From JANYCO01 sp035535995 (GTDB lineage: Bacteria; Bacteroidota; Bacteroidia; Cytophagales; Cytophagaceae): 64,000 nucleotides of DNA. The notes beneath the pieces are model-generated. The model did no database searches and had not been told where the DNA came from. It was given only the letters and a program-made list of their open reading frames with translations. Made by a program: the position numbers and the translations under genes. The DNA is taken from positions 28,484-92,483 of the forward strand of contig DATLOZ010000015.1 in the NCBI GenBank assembly GCA_035535995.1, written 5' to 3'. Numbering within the stretch: the stretch's first letter is position 1; the number at the start of each line of letters is the position of its first letter. This document shows positions 18,568 through 28,585 of this stretch, piece after piece.

Positions 18568-20298
18568 TTATGGTTTGTACTCCTTGAAGGCGGTTTTCCC
18601 TTGTTCGAGGTATTGTACGAATTTTTCTACATTGGGTTCACTGCCGATAATATCTTTGACCAAGGGCTGCTCTGTATATGGATTCAGCAATACATAGAAA
18701 GGCTGCGCTGCATTGTGGTAGCGCGAGATTTCCAGGTCGTGATTTACTTTTCCAATCGTCTTTTTAAGGCTTCCGTCTGCGCCGGTGATCCATTCCGATT
18801 CGGGCAATTCTGTGCGCTCGTCTACATATAGCGCTACAAGTACATAATCGTTGTTGAGGATAGAGAAAACTTTTTCCTCAGACCAAACATTGGCTTCCAT
18901 CCGCCTACAGTTGGCGCAGCCATGGCCTGTAAAATCAATGAAGACCGGAAGATTTTTTTCCTTCGCACAAGCGATCGCTTGTCGGTAATCGAAATATCCT
19001 TGTAAGCCATGCGGCAGATGCAGGATCTCGCTGTATCTGGGCTTGTCGCAAAGCTTGTTTTCTTTAGTACCTTCCGTTCCCTGGCGTCCGGCGATCATAG
19101 ACGGCAGATCGAAATCATGACGGTCCATCGGAGGAAGCAGGCCTGACAAGGCTTTCAGAGGGGCACCAAACATTCCTGGAAACATGTATACCGCAAATAC
19201 AAATGGCACGATTGAAATTAATAACCGGGCTACAGTAGTTTTTCTTTCGCTGCTGTCATGTGAGAAATTTATTTTTCCTAACCAGTAAATCCCTAGCAAT
19301 ACCGACAACACGATCCAGATCGCGATAAAGATCTCGCGGTCCAGGATTCCCCAGTGGTAGACAAGATCTGCAACACTCAAAAATTTCAGCGCAAGCGCAA
19401 GTTCAATAAATCCTAACGTTACCTTGATCTCATTCAACCATCCGCCGGATTTCGGAAGCGATTTCAGCAAAGAAGGAAACATCGCAAAGATCGTAAATGG
19501 CGCGGCAAATGTGATCGAATAGGCCAGCATTCCTAACACCGGCTTGATTGCAAGTCCTCCCTGTGCTTCAATAAGGATAGTGCCTACAAAAGGAGCAGTG
19601 CAGGAAAACGAAACAAGCACCAGTGTAAATGCCATGAAGAAAATTCCAGCATAACCTCCACGGTCGGCTTGCGCGTCTACTCTGTTTACAAACGAAGCTG
19701 GCAGTGTGATTTCAAACATTCCTAAAAAGGAAACACCAAAGACTACAAATACGACAAAGAAAATAATATTGGTAAGCCAGTGTGTGCTGAGCAAGTTGGC
19801 ATATTCCACTCCATAGATCGTAGCAGGGATAAGGCCAAGCAAGGAGTAGATCACTACGATGCTCAGTCCGTAGATAAATGCTTTGAACACGGCATGGCTT
19901 CTATGTTCGCTTCTTTTGGTAAACAAGCTCACTGTCATCGGAACCATCGGATACACACAAGGTGTAAGCAAGGCGATCAGTCCTGAACTCATTGCCAGTA
20001 GAAGGTACAACCAAAGAGAAGTATCTTCCGGAGCCGTAGCCGGCGTTTCACCTACGCTTGAAGTAGAGAGTGGCGTTTGTGTAGTGATAGTAGTAGAAGA
20101 AGTATCAGTTTTTTTTTCTTCTAATTTTTTCTTCAGCTCCTGAATAATAAGATTGTTCAGACTGTCGCGTTTAAGGAGGTTTTGGATGTTCCTGGATGTT
20201 TGCTCCAGTTCTTCTTTAGGAACTTTTACTTTTTTATCTGCAAAAGCCAGCGTTCCGGAAAAAAGGATCGCAAGTAGTATGATTAAAATTTTTTTCAC
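18568..20298 (-). CDS. dsbD: DsbD-type thiol:disulfide reductase, transmembrane and thioredoxin domains
   Basis: The protein has 576 residues. After a signal peptide (LIILLAILFSGTLAFA) and a short coiled segment, residues about 95-390 hold an eight-helix CcdA/DsbD membrane domain with the paired redox cysteines in TPCVYPMVP and SFSCTAPFVG. The C-terminal third is a thioredoxin domain with the active site GHGCANCRRMEANVW (CxxC). The N-terminal DsbD-alpha domain is absent and is supplied by the upstream gene, whose last 4 bp overlap this start (ATGA-type). The role is to carry electrons from cytoplasmic thioredoxin to periplasmic substrates. Confidence 0.9.
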   Translation of the reverse strand: MKKILIILLAILFSGTLAFADKKVKVPKEELEQTSRNIQNLLKRDSLNNLIIQELKKKLEEKKTDTSSTTITTQTPLSTSSVGETPATAPEDTSLWLYLLLAMSSGLIALLTPCVYPMVPMTVSLFTKRSEHRSHAVFKAFIYGLSIVVIYSLLGLIPATIYGVEYANLLSTHWLTNIIFFVVFVVFGVSFLGMFEITLPASFVNRVDAQADRGGYAGIFFMAFTLVLVSFSCTAPFVGTILIEAQGGLAIKPVLGMLAYSITFAAPFTIFAMFPSLLKSLPKSGGWLNEIKVTLGFIELALALKFLSVADLVYHWGILDREIFIAIWIVLSVLLGIYWLGKINFSHDSSERKTTVARLLISIVPFVFAVYMFPGMFGAPLKALSGLLPPMDRHDFDLPSMIAGRQGTEGTKENKLCDKPRYSEILHLPHGLQGYFDYRQAIACAKEKNLPVFIDFTGHGCANCRRMEANVWSEEKVFSILNNDYVLVALYVDERTELPESEWITGADGSLKKTIGKVNHDLEISRYHNAAQPFYVLLNPYTEQPLVKDIIGSEPNVEKFVQYLEQGKTAFKEYKP

Positions 20299-20945
20299 TG
20301 ATCACCTCCGTATTTCTGTGCAAACTCTTTCAGTTGCTCTTTCGCCACATCATTCCCATTTTTGTCTTTCTGAACCAGCTTACTCTTTTGTGATTCCAGG
20401 TCCTGCAAGCGGTCTTCCGATGTCGGATTTTGTTGTGTAGGTTTGGTGGTGTTCTCCTCTGGCTCTACCGCAGCTACGGCCACTTTGAGGTTGTCAAAAA
20501 ATATAGGCTCTTCGTACGGAATACATTTTCCTTCTTTGTCGCTGCACACTTGGTACATCAGTATTCCCTTCAAAACAGGGTTTGTTTTAAGGATTTTTAT
20601 TTTTTGTCTGAACTCGGCGTGTTTGGTGAAGTATCTTACTTTTCCTTCCCAAAGCGAATCGTATTTTTCTTTCGCATCAATTGCTTTCAGCGCACCGGTG
20701 GGTTTATAGCCTTCGCTTTTTTCGAACGCTACTGAAGTTACAGTAGGACCAAGATTAGGATCAAAATCGGAAGAGTACAAATACCAATCGGAGTTGATCT
20801 CTGCCCTCATAATGATCTCAATGGTCTCGCCTTGCTTTACTTCTTTTTTGGATAATGAGATTGTCCAGCGGATAGGTTTTACTGTTTGCGCCTGCGCACA
20901 AAGTCCTATGAAGAAGACCAAAATAAATCCCAGTAAAAGACGCAT
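20295..20945 (-). CDS. DsbD N-terminal (alpha) domain protein
   Basis: The protein has 216 residues with a signal peptide (LLGFILVFFIGLCAQAQ). Residues about 20-150 form an immunoglobulin-like DsbD-alpha fold (ISLSKKEVKQGETIEI, WEGKVRYFTKHAEF), with the two reactive cysteines in YQVCSDKEGKCIPYEEP, corresponding to C103 and C109 of E. coli DsbD. A charged, Gln/Lys-rich tail (residues 160-216) is predicted to be coiled. It overlaps the dsbD start by 4 bp, so translational coupling is likely. The two genes together equal one three-domain DsbD. Confidence 0.88.
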   Translation of the reverse strand: MRLLLGFILVFFIGLCAQAQTVKPIRWTISLSKKEVKQGETIEIIMRAEINSDWYLYSSDFDPNLGPTVTSVAFEKSEGYKPTGALKAIDAKEKYDSLWEGKVRYFTKHAEFRQKIKILKTNPVLKGILMYQVCSDKEGKCIPYEEPIFFDNLKVAVAAVEPEENTTKPTQQNPTSEDRLQDLESQKSKLVQKDKNGNDVAKEQLKEFAQKYGGDQ

Positions 20946-21064
20946 AATTTTTAAAATACTGAATCAATGCTCAATATAGTACAGAAATATGATTCTGCCA
21001 ATAAACATTATCACGGGTCAAATAATTCCCTTACATAAGGTCCAAGGTCAAAGCATTGGGCCAG

Positions 21065-22417
21065 TTATTTTGCATAATTCCGGTAAAATGCGGCAATGGT
21101 TTCGATGCCAAGCAGGTAATTTTCTACCCTGTAACTCTCGTTAGGAGAGTGGATCGCATCCTCGTCGAGTCCAAATCCCATGAGTACGGTTTTTAGTCCC
21201 AGTTCTTTTTCAAACAAGCTTACAATCGGGATACTGCCGCCAGAGCGCATTGGTATTGGCGTTTTGCCCCATACCTCTTCAAAGGCTTTGCTGGCTGCTT
21301 TGTAGGCAGGAGAATCCGTAGGCGTCAATGCCGGCTCGCCGCCGTGGTGTGGCTTTACTTTTACAGTAACGCCCAGGGGTGCGATGGCAGTGAAATAGTT
21401 TTCAAACAATTTTGTGATCTTATCAGGATCCTGGTTTGGTACCAGGCGCATGGAGATCTTGGCAAAAGCTTTGGAGGGGAGCACTGTCTTGGCGCCTTCG
21501 CCGGTATAGCCGCCCCAGATGCCGTTCACATCCAGCGTGGGACGGATCGACACGCGCTCAAGCGTGTTGTAGCCGCTCTCACCGGACACATCGCGGATGT
21601 TGAGCGCTTTTTTATATTCTTCCAGCACAAAAGGTGCGCGGTTCAGCTCTTTGCGTTCGGTCTCGCTCAGCTCCACTACATCTTTATAAAAATCAGGAAT
21701 GGCGATGTGGTGATTATCATCTTTCATCGAAGCGATCATTTCGCAAAGCACGTTGATCGGGTTGGCCACAGCGCCGCCGTACATACCGGAGTGCAAGTCC
21801 CTGTTGGGTCCTGTCACTTCTACTTCCACATAGCTTAGACCTCTTAGTCCGACGCAGATAGAAGGAACTTCGTTGGAAAAAATGCTGGTATCAGACACCA
21901 GGATCACATCCGCTTTTAATTTTTCTTTATTCGAGGTCAGAAATTTTCCAAGATTATCCGACCCCACTTCTTCTTCTCCTTCGATCATGAATTTGATGTT
22001 GCAGGGAAGGCCGGTAGTTTGCATCATCATCTCAAGCGCTTTCACATGCATATACATTTGACCCTTATCATCGCAGGCGCCACGGGCGAAAATCTTGCCC
22101 TCTCTTACTTGCGGTTCAAAAGGAGGAGAGAGCCAGAGGTCAAGCGGGTCGGGCGGTTGCACGTCGTAGTGGCCGTAGACCAGCACGGTAGGCAGGTTAG
22201 CATCGATGATCTTTTCTCCGTACACCACGGGGAAACCAGCGGTTTCGCAGAGTTCGGCTTTGTCGGCGCCGGCTTTCAGGAGTTGGTCTTTTACGAAGAG
22301 CGCTGTTTTGGTCATATCGTCCTTGTGCCTGCTGTCGGCGCTCACAGAAGGAATGCGGAGAAGGTCAAATAATTCGGAAAGAAAACGGTCTTTGTTTTTT
22401 TCAATGTATGGATGCAT
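21065..22417 (-). CDS. M20-family dipeptidase
   Basis: The protein has 450 residues, the size of PepV/CNDP-like M20 enzymes. Zinc ligands are visible in order: His in VYGHYDVQPPD (about residue 82), Asp in ARGACDDKGQM (about 115), Glu-Glu in IEGEEEVGS (about 149), Asp in LVSDTSIF and the final His in AIHSPNESY. The lid domain lies between about 190 and 360. There is no signal peptide, so it is probably a cytosolic dipeptidase releasing amino acids. It is monocistronic as far as can be seen; the gap upstream of it is AT-rich with no clear promoter. Confidence 0.92.
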   Translation of the reverse strand: MHPYIEKNKDRFLSELFDLLRIPSVSADSRHKDDMTKTALFVKDQLLKAGADKAELCETAGFPVVYGEKIIDANLPTVLVYGHYDVQPPDPLDLWLSPPFEPQVREGKIFARGACDDKGQMYMHVKALEMMMQTTGLPCNIKFMIEGEEEVGSDNLGKFLTSNKEKLKADVILVSDTSIFSNEVPSICVGLRGLSYVEVEVTGPNRDLHSGMYGGAVANPINVLCEMIASMKDDNHHIAIPDFYKDVVELSETERKELNRAPFVLEEYKKALNIRDVSGESGYNTLERVSIRPTLDVNGIWGGYTGEGAKTVLPSKAFAKISMRLVPNQDPDKITKLFENYFTAIAPLGVTVKVKPHHGGEPALTPTDSPAYKAASKAFEEVWGKTPIPMRSGGSIPIVSLFEKELGLKTVLMGFGLDEDAIHSPNESYRVENYLLGIETIAAFYRNYAK

Positions 22418-22523
22418 GAGTTAATTTTAAATTATGAATTAATGAATTTAAAAAAAGTCTAACCATAATTTACTGCATTGAGGAATATTTCTTTTTTGTG
22501 GATGTCTTAGGAGCAAAAAAGAG

Positions 22524-22925
22524 TTATACCGTTATCTTCAACGGCGTGTGCTTGGAAATAATGTTAAAATCTTTGTCGTTATGAATAAGAGGAAGATCAA
22601 AATAAAGTGCATAAAAAGCGATCATACAATCGTTACTTTTTCTTATAGTCAATCCTTTTTTTCTAAGGGTTCGATATAATTCTGCAGCACCAATAGAAGC
22701 TACCATATGATCAATAGTAAGCAAATTCAGGTAGGAAAAAATTTCTTTCACTTCGGAATGTTGCTTGTCTTCTTTTATTCCTTGCAATACTTCCTGCACT
22801 ATAACCGGGCATACATAAATCTTGTAATCATTTTCAAGATAGTTGTATAAAAGATCGGTTTCTTTTGTAATGGTACCATTTAGATAATCGATCCATATAG
22901 TACTATCGAAAATAACGGGTTGCAT
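22524..22925 (-). CDS. VapC-like PIN-domain toxin
   Basis: The protein has 133 residues. Acidic residues of a PIN nuclease are visible: Asp7 in MQPVIFDSTIWIDYLNG, Glu in VQEVLQGI, Asp in SNDCMIAFYAL, and Asp in LIHNDKDFNII. The start ATG directly follows the stop codon of the upstream antitoxin gene (TAG then ATG), the classic vapBC arrangement. VapC toxins cleave tRNA or rRNA when the antitoxin is lost. The active site looks intact. Confidence 0.9.
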   Translation of the reverse strand: MQPVIFDSTIWIDYLNGTITKETDLLYNYLENDYKIYVCPVIVQEVLQGIKEDKQHSEVKEIFSYLNLLTIDHMVASIGAAELYRTLRKKGLTIRKSNDCMIAFYALYFDLPLIHNDKDFNIISKHTPLKITV

Positions 22926-23117
22926 CTAAGATTGTCTCATCTGATTAAGATCGCCTTCCCATTTTACCTTGCCCCTGAGTTTGGTCAGCTCTTTTCTTTT
23001 CAAAGAAGCGATCAATTGTTTTAACGCGAGCGTTACTACCTCTTTCTTGCTTTTAGAATTACTTAACTTAATAGCCCTATTCATTAAGTCATCATCAATA
23101 TCAATGTTGGTTCTCAT
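22926..23117 (-). CDS. VapB-like antitoxin
   Basis: The protein has 63 residues from MRTNIDIDDDLMNRAIKLS (start 23117). This is the type II VapB form with a ribbon-helix-helix DNA-binding N-terminus followed by a basic and acidic toxin-binding tail (KELTKLRGKVKWEGDL). The open frame reaches 23222, but an upstream start would add an unrelated Arg-rich segment. The repeated GTGTATA words upstream (about 23126-23155, minus strand) could be the autoregulatory operator. Confidence 0.88.
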   Translation of the reverse strand: MRTNIDIDDDLMNRAIKLSNSKSKKEVVTLALKQLIASLKRKELTKLRGKVKWEGDLNQMRQS

Positions 23118-23343
23118 ATTGTAAATATACACAAAAAAAACGTAATTTATACACACACTACGACGCACTAATTGAAGAGTTGTTTTTCTTTCTTGCTTGC
23201 TTGCTGGTCTCCTCACTAGCAAGAAAAAAAGAAAAATTCGGGAAACGATGCGCTTTCTTTTTAGACCAGGCTTTTAAACGCTCAGTACGCAAAGGTTTCG
23301 CAGAGAACAAAAGAAGGCAAAAAACAGAAGAGGTTGCTCCGGA

Positions 23344-24609
23344 TTAGATGGTTTCCTTTTTCGCGACATACAAATACATCCACATCGAAATAATCGCCAG
23401 TGCAAAGAAACCACTGATCACAGTTCCGCTCATGAGTACAGTACCATAGTTATTCCATTGAAAGGCTTTCAGCACATCTTCCATATTCATCATATAGCCG
23501 ATGCTAAAAATGATATAAGGGAAATAGCGACCCGACAATACTGAAAACGCTCCTACGAAAATTAAAGCTGGGTGACAGTAACGTTCGTGCATTTGTGTAT
23601 TGAAATAAAAAAACACCAGCGGAACAAGCGCACCCATCAATAGTAATTTTTCAAACGGAATTATTTCTACAGGTTTCTTCAATAGGAGGTTCCATGCATT
23701 TTTGATCAAAGGATAGAGTGAAACAAAATAAGCAGTGGCAAACATCAATAAGCCCCATTTGTTATAACTGATTCCCAGAAACTGCAATGTATCTAATGTA
23801 ACGATAAGCGCTTTCCCAACCGGCAGCCAGTACCATATGTTGTATGCATTCATGGAAATGTAAGGATATTTTCCTTTCGAATTTTTGATCACTTTCCAAA
23901 CACTTTCTATATCGCCTTCCAGCAAGAAGGGTAAGGTTATTATAAATTCCACTAGCATAGCCAATATGATCCAGCGCAGCAGATTCTTTATGGAAAATTC
24001 CCGCAGGAGTGTAGGAAATAGTATCAGGGAAATGAAAGGCAGAAAAATAATTGCCTGAAGTTTCATATTTACCGCCAGCAGTGAGAATATAATAGTGAGT
24101 GCTACTTTTTCTTTGACAGCAAAATAAAAAGCAAAAAACACAAGTGTGGTCATGATCGCATCTACCTGTGCCCAAAGCATGGTGTCATAGAGATAGGCAA
24201 TGTTGAGCAAGACGAACAAACTCAGGATCAGTGCACGCTGTGTATCTTTGACGTAGTCTATTAATATTTTATACAAAAGGATCACTCCTGCAAAATCGAA
24301 GAGCAGCGAAAAGATTTTCAGTAGGTATCCGTATTGATCAATATTCGCCTCACTTCCGGCGATCATTCCATATAGATATAATATATAGTGGTAAAGTGGA
24401 AGATAATCGGTGCCTACTTTGTAGACGTTTCCTAATCCTTCCTGGTAAATAAATTTGGCCCACTCCGTCCAGCAAAGCATATCGGATACATGATAACCTG
24501 ACCGTGGAAGCAACGACAGGCACAAGAGAAAGATGAGTGAATAGAGTAAGAATGCTGTTTTGTGCGTACTAAAAATAGTACGGATGTAGCTGATTGAGTT
24601 GTTTTTCAT
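23344..24609 (-). CDS. GT-C family membrane glycosyltransferase (GT87/PMT-like)
   Basis: The protein has 421 residues from MKNNSISYIRTIF. The start at 24609 is favoured because a -7 promoter element lies at 24649-24656, which would exclude the upstream ATG at 24651. At least nine membrane helices are predicted. The first periplasmic loop carries SDMLCWTEWAKFIYQEGLGNVY with an acidic residue of the type that is catalytic in GT-C enzymes, and LPLYHYILYLYG follows. A second loop has LWAQVDAIMTTLVF. Such enzymes move sugars from polyprenyl-phosphate carriers; donor and acceptor are unknown. Confidence 0.8.
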   Translation of the reverse strand: MKNNSISYIRTIFSTHKTAFLLYSLIFLLCLSLLPRSGYHVSDMLCWTEWAKFIYQEGLGNVYKVGTDYLPLYHYILYLYGMIAGSEANIDQYGYLLKIFSLLFDFAGVILLYKILIDYVKDTQRALILSLFVLLNIAYLYDTMLWAQVDAIMTTLVFFAFYFAVKEKVALTIIFSLLAVNMKLQAIIFLPFISLILFPTLLREFSIKNLLRWIILAMLVEFIITLPFLLEGDIESVWKVIKNSKGKYPYISMNAYNIWYWLPVGKALIVTLDTLQFLGISYNKWGLLMFATAYFVSLYPLIKNAWNLLLKKPVEIIPFEKLLLMGALVPLVFFYFNTQMHERYCHPALIFVGAFSVLSGRYFPYIIFSIGYMMNMEDVLKAFQWNNYGTVLMSGTVISGFFALAIISMWMYLYVAKKETI

Positions 24610-24648
24610 TATCCCTTCTTTTGCACGGTGGACATGAATGTGCAAGGA

Positions 24649-24656
24649 CAAAAATA
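24649..24656 (-). promoter_or_regulatory. -7 element (TATTTTTG on the minus strand)
   Basis: CAAAAATA on the plus strand is an exact TAnnTTTG match on the minus strand, 39 bp upstream of the glycosyltransferase start and between the two co-oriented genes. Confidence 0.45.
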
Positions 24657-24675
24657 AACATTTTCTTAAGTTTTC

Positions 24676-27606
24676 TTAATCAAAAATGGAGCTAATGTCT
24701 TCTCTTGAAAGGTTTTTTACAAAACTTTCTTCGGTTGTAATCAGGTCGCTGGCCAGTTTTTGCTTACCACGCTGCATGTTCAGGATCTTTTCTTCGACCG
24801 TATTTTTGGTGATGAATTTATAGGTAAACACTTTATTTTTCTGGCCGATCCTGTAGGCACGGTCTACAGCCTGCTGCTCGATAGCAGGGTTCCACCATGG
24901 ATCTAAGATGAATACATAATCCGCAGAAGTCAGGTTCAAACCTACACCCCCGGCTTTGAGTGAAATGAGGAACACACGGATTTCTTCGCTCTGCTGAAAA
25001 TCTTCCACCTGTCCCTGGCGGTCTTTGGTAGCGCCGTCGAGGTATGCATACTTGATGCCTTCTTTGTCGAGGTAGTGACGGAAGATCGTAAGGTGTTTTA
25101 CAAATTGACTAAATATTAAAATCTTATGGTCATCGCCCAGTGCGCTGTGCATCATGTGCAGGATGTCTTCCATTTTGCCCGAACCTCCTTCGTAATTTTC
25201 ATCTACCATCTTAGGATGGTTGGCGATCTGGCGGAGTTTAGTAAGACCTTGTAAAAGCAGGATCTGCGAGCCATTCACACCCTTCTCGTCGATGGATTCA
25301 AGAATCTGGTTTCGGTATTGCGATTTTACGCGCTCGTATTCTTCTTCCTGTGGTTTCGACATCTGGCAGTAGTGTACATTTTCTACTTTTGCCGGCAGCT
25401 CAGTAGCTACCTGCGATTTGTGTCTTCTCAGGATAAAAGGTTTGATGAGGGAATACAAACGTTTTGTTTTTAGCTCATCGTGTTTCTTCTCAATTGGGTT
25501 CAGAAATTCTCTTCTGAAGAATCCTTCTGTACCCAGCAATCCAGGATTCACGAAATTAATTTGTGACCAAAGATCCAACGTGCTGTTCTCAATCGGCGTA
25601 CCTGTAAGGATCAGGCGGTGCCTGCACTTCAGCTCTTTCACTGCACGTGCAATATTGGAATCAGGATTTTTGATCGCTTGCGATTCGTCAAGAATGGCAT
25701 AGTGAAAGTAATAATTTTTCAAATGTTCAATATCTCTTCTTGCTGTACCGTAAGAAGTAATGATGAGGTCGTAGTTGGCAAACTGCTCTACGTTCTTCTC
25801 GCGGTGGATTCCTGTATAGTTAAAGGTTTTGAGATTTGGTGCAAATTTCCTGGCCTCCATTTCCCAATTATAGATCAACGAGGTAGGCAGGATCAAAAGG
25901 CTTGCAGAAGAAGCGCCTCCTTCTTTTTGCTGTTGCAGCAAAGCCAATGTCTGTACGGTTTTCCCAAGACCCATATCGTCTGCCAGGCATCCGCCGAGAT
26001 TGTACTTGTTTAGGAATTGCATCCAGTTGTATCCCGCTTTCTGGTATGGTCGAAGCGAACCGGTGAAATACTGCGGCATCGGGAAATCTTCGATTGTATC
26101 GAAGTTGCGTAATTTTTCCAGTTTATTACTGATGTTCACTTTTGCCAGATTTCCTGTTTGAAGTTCTTCTACAAGCGCGATATGATGTTTTTTCAGTGTA
26201 AGTTGATCATCGTTGTCGTCTACGAAAGCGAAGAGTTCAGTGTATTGAGAGAACCATTCTTCAGGAATTACGGCGATCTCGCCATTAGGCAGTTCAAATT
26301 CGGTCACACCTTTCAGAATATATTTTCTTATTTTCAAAAACGGAATTTCAAATTCTCCAAAACGGATCAGCGCTTGAATATCAAACCAGTCGTTGTTCTC
26401 TTTTACTTCCAGATTGATAGAAGATTCGCCTACGAAATATTTTTTCTCGTCTTTACTATTTTGCTTGATGTTAAATCCTAGTACTGCCAGTGGTTCCTGA
26501 TTGCGCTTGATCCAGGAGAAGGCCTTTTGGCGTTCCAGCACAGCTTTCCCGTTGCGGATCTCCAGCCCAAGCAAGTTAAGGTCTGCCGTGATCTTACGTT
26601 CCCAGTCGATCGATCTTTTTACTTTATGGAAAATGTAGGAATCTTCCGTTTTTTCCATTTTCACATAACAAGGAGAATTATTGTTGGCGCTAAAAAGAAA
26701 ATCGCCGTATTGAAACGACAAACTGAAGACAATGCTGCTATCATTGTCTTCCAATACTTCCACATCGTCTGTTTGTGCGCCAAACATATTCATGGTAGTA
26801 GCTTTGGCAAGCTCAGAAAACATGAGCACCGGCGAAGGTTCATAGCGCTCGTTGTTGATTGTAAATCCTTTGGCATGTACGTCGAAGGAAGCGATCAGGG
26901 AAGAGACGAATTTTTCGTAGTAAGTCTCCTCCACTTTTTTCGGGATCTCGATAAATTTCTTTTTAAGAAATGGTTTTAATTTATTGCCGTCCACTTCTTT
27001 TTCGAATGTATATACCTTGTCTTCTACCACCAGCCAGGCAGGCGAGTTGCAAAGGATGATAGCGTTGCGGTATTGAAAATCTATTTTTTCGCCGTCGTAT
27101 TTGATAGTAGGAAAATAGTGCGTATTGCTTTCGTTGCGCATGAAATGAAACAGCACTGTAGCCTTGTTGGGTTGTACGGTTACTTGCTTCCAGGTAGGTT
27201 CTCCGTCGCTGCCCATTTCAAAAAGCATTTTGTTGCGCAGCATAGGCAGCATTTCATTCTTTTTTGTTTCGATATAAGAATGAATCATATCCTGCAGGCC
27301 GGTGTCGCCTTTTTCTTTATGAAATATTTTGAGGAAAAATTCCTGAGGTGTTACTTTTTTGTTATAAAATTTGCGGACAATTGTTTCCTGGGAGATCGTT
27401 TCGGTAAGTTTGATCAGTTTGTAGTCCTCTTCGTCCATCCCCGCAGCAAATTCCTTGGCATTTCGATCGGAGATATGCTGATGTTTTAGCGTAAGCTTCC
27501 CATTTTGGTCCAGCTGAATAGCATAGGCTTCCACAAGGTAGCCCAGGAATTCATGTTCCAGGTAAGAATATATGATCTTAAAAGGCGCAGAGGTGGAAAC
27601 TTTCAT
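24676..27606 (-). CDS. SNF2/SWI2-family DNA helicase-like ATPase
   Basis: The protein has 976 residues. Residues 1 to about 510 are an N-terminal extension typical of bacterial SNF2 proteins; I see no SWIM zinc motif. The ATPase core has motif I DDMGLGKTVQT (about residue 543), motif II LDESQAIKNP (about 638), motif III LTGTPIEN, and in the second lobe IFSQFVKHL, FLISLKAGGVGLNLT (motif V) and QQAVDRAYRIGQ (motif VI). The function is probably DNA translocation in transcription or repair, as for RapA-like relatives. It stands alone in the neighbourhood, with no methylase or defence genes beside it, so a defence island is not indicated. Confidence 0.92.
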   Translation of the reverse strand: MKVSTSAPFKIIYSYLEHEFLGYLVEAYAIQLDQNGKLTLKHQHISDRNAKEFAAGMDEEDYKLIKLTETISQETIVRKFYNKKVTPQEFFLKIFHKEKGDTGLQDMIHSYIETKKNEMLPMLRNKMLFEMGSDGEPTWKQVTVQPNKATVLFHFMRNESNTHYFPTIKYDGEKIDFQYRNAIILCNSPAWLVVEDKVYTFEKEVDGNKLKPFLKKKFIEIPKKVEETYYEKFVSSLIASFDVHAKGFTINNERYEPSPVLMFSELAKATTMNMFGAQTDDVEVLEDNDSSIVFSLSFQYGDFLFSANNNSPCYVKMEKTEDSYIFHKVKRSIDWERKITADLNLLGLEIRNGKAVLERQKAFSWIKRNQEPLAVLGFNIKQNSKDEKKYFVGESSINLEVKENNDWFDIQALIRFGEFEIPFLKIRKYILKGVTEFELPNGEIAVIPEEWFSQYTELFAFVDDNDDQLTLKKHHIALVEELQTGNLAKVNISNKLEKLRNFDTIEDFPMPQYFTGSLRPYQKAGYNWMQFLNKYNLGGCLADDMGLGKTVQTLALLQQQKEGGASSASLLILPTSLIYNWEMEARKFAPNLKTFNYTGIHREKNVEQFANYDLIITSYGTARRDIEHLKNYYFHYAILDESQAIKNPDSNIARAVKELKCRHRLILTGTPIENSTLDLWSQINFVNPGLLGTEGFFRREFLNPIEKKHDELKTKRLYSLIKPFILRRHKSQVATELPAKVENVHYCQMSKPQEEEYERVKSQYRNQILESIDEKGVNGSQILLLQGLTKLRQIANHPKMVDENYEGGSGKMEDILHMMHSALGDDHKILIFSQFVKHLTIFRHYLDKEGIKYAYLDGATKDRQGQVEDFQQSEEIRVFLISLKAGGVGLNLTSADYVFILDPWWNPAIEQQAVDRAYRIGQKNKVFTYKFITKNTVEEKILNMQRGKQKLASDLITTEESFVKNLSREDISSIFD

Positions 27607-27817
27607 ATTCTATTCAAAAAAACATTATACTATCATCTTATTCTGTTAACCAAAAAGAAAGGCAAAAACTGAATTTTTGCATTTTTTAAGGTTAGCGGAG
27701 ATGTAATATAACAAGAAAACCCACACGATGCCAGCATAAAAAGAAAAAAATATCGACAATCAGGCAACCTTTTTCGAGGGGGCCTTAAGAGCGTTTTTAA
27801 GCAGATTCAGGAATGTT

Positions 27818-28585
27818 TTAGAGGCAAAAACCGGCAAAGCTTTGCAGAATTTTTTGAGCTTCCTCTTTGTTTTCGATCATGCCCATATGGCCGGCGTCTT
27901 GTATAAAATGAACTATGCTATGTTTGGCCAGGTGGCATTGTTCCAGGTTTTTCTCCAGAGGTATAGTGCCGTCTTTTTTTCCTACAACAAGCAAGACCGG
28001 TACATTCGCATTTTTTAAAACCGAGGTTCTGTCGGGGCGGTCGCGCATGGCTATGGTGGTTTCGATCACACCTGCTTCGCTGGAGGAAGCAGCGATGCGA
28101 ACGAGGTCTTCTATTTCTGACTTGAGTCGCTCACGGTTGCGCAGCGAAAATAGCGGCGGCACAAAGGATTGGGCAAAAGTAGCCACTCCATATTTTTCGA
28201 TGAAAGCGATGGTTTTGTTGCGGTTCTCTTTTCTTTCTTCCGAATCGGCGAAAGCGGTGGAATGAAAAAGGCCGAATCCTTTCAGACGGTTCTCGTACTT
28301 CTCTGCAAACGCAAGTGTAACGTAGCCGCCCAGCGAATGGCCAATCATGATACATTGCTCAATGCGAAGTGCATCGAGCAGATGTTTTATTTGTTCTGCA
28401 TGATAATCGATGGAAATATCGGAAGCTTCCAGTCTGCTTTCTCCGAAGCCTGGAAGATCAGGAATGATCACGCGGTAGTGTGAAGCGAGAGGTTTTTCGC
28501 AGTATTTCCATAACTCACGGCTCTCGCAGAAACCGTGGATCAAAATAAGCGGGAAACCGTTCCCGGAATCGTTGTACTCGAGCAT
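27818..28585 (-). CDS. Alpha/beta hydrolase
   Basis: The protein has 255 residues. It has the oxyanion motif LIHGFCESRELW near the N-terminus, the nucleophile elbow GHSLGG (Ser at about residue 83), an acidic residue in VVGKKDGTIPLE and the catalytic His in QDAGHMGMIENKE. It resembles esterase/lyase-type hydrolases such as MhpC or BioH relatives; the substrate cannot be read. It has no signal peptide. The 211-bp gap downstream of its stop and upstream of the helicase holds only AT-rich sequence. Confidence 0.88.
   Translation of the reverse strand: MLEYNDSGNGFPLILIHGFCESRELWKYCEKPLASHYRVIIPDLPGFGESRLEASDISIDYHAEQIKHLLDALRIEQCIMIGHSLGGYVTLAFAEKYENRLKGFGLFHSTAFADSEERKENRNKTIAFIEKYGVATFAQSFVPPLFSLRNRERLKSEIEDLVRIAASSSEAGVIETTIAMRDRPDRTSVLKNANVPVLLVVGKKDGTIPLEKNLEQCHLAKHSIVHFIQDAGHMGMIENKEEAQKILQSFAGFCL

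Noticed and set aside
24676..27606. SNF2 gene as part of a phage-defence system
   Set aside because: No nuclease, methylase or other defence gene is adjacent; neighbours are a glycosyltransferase and a hydrolase.
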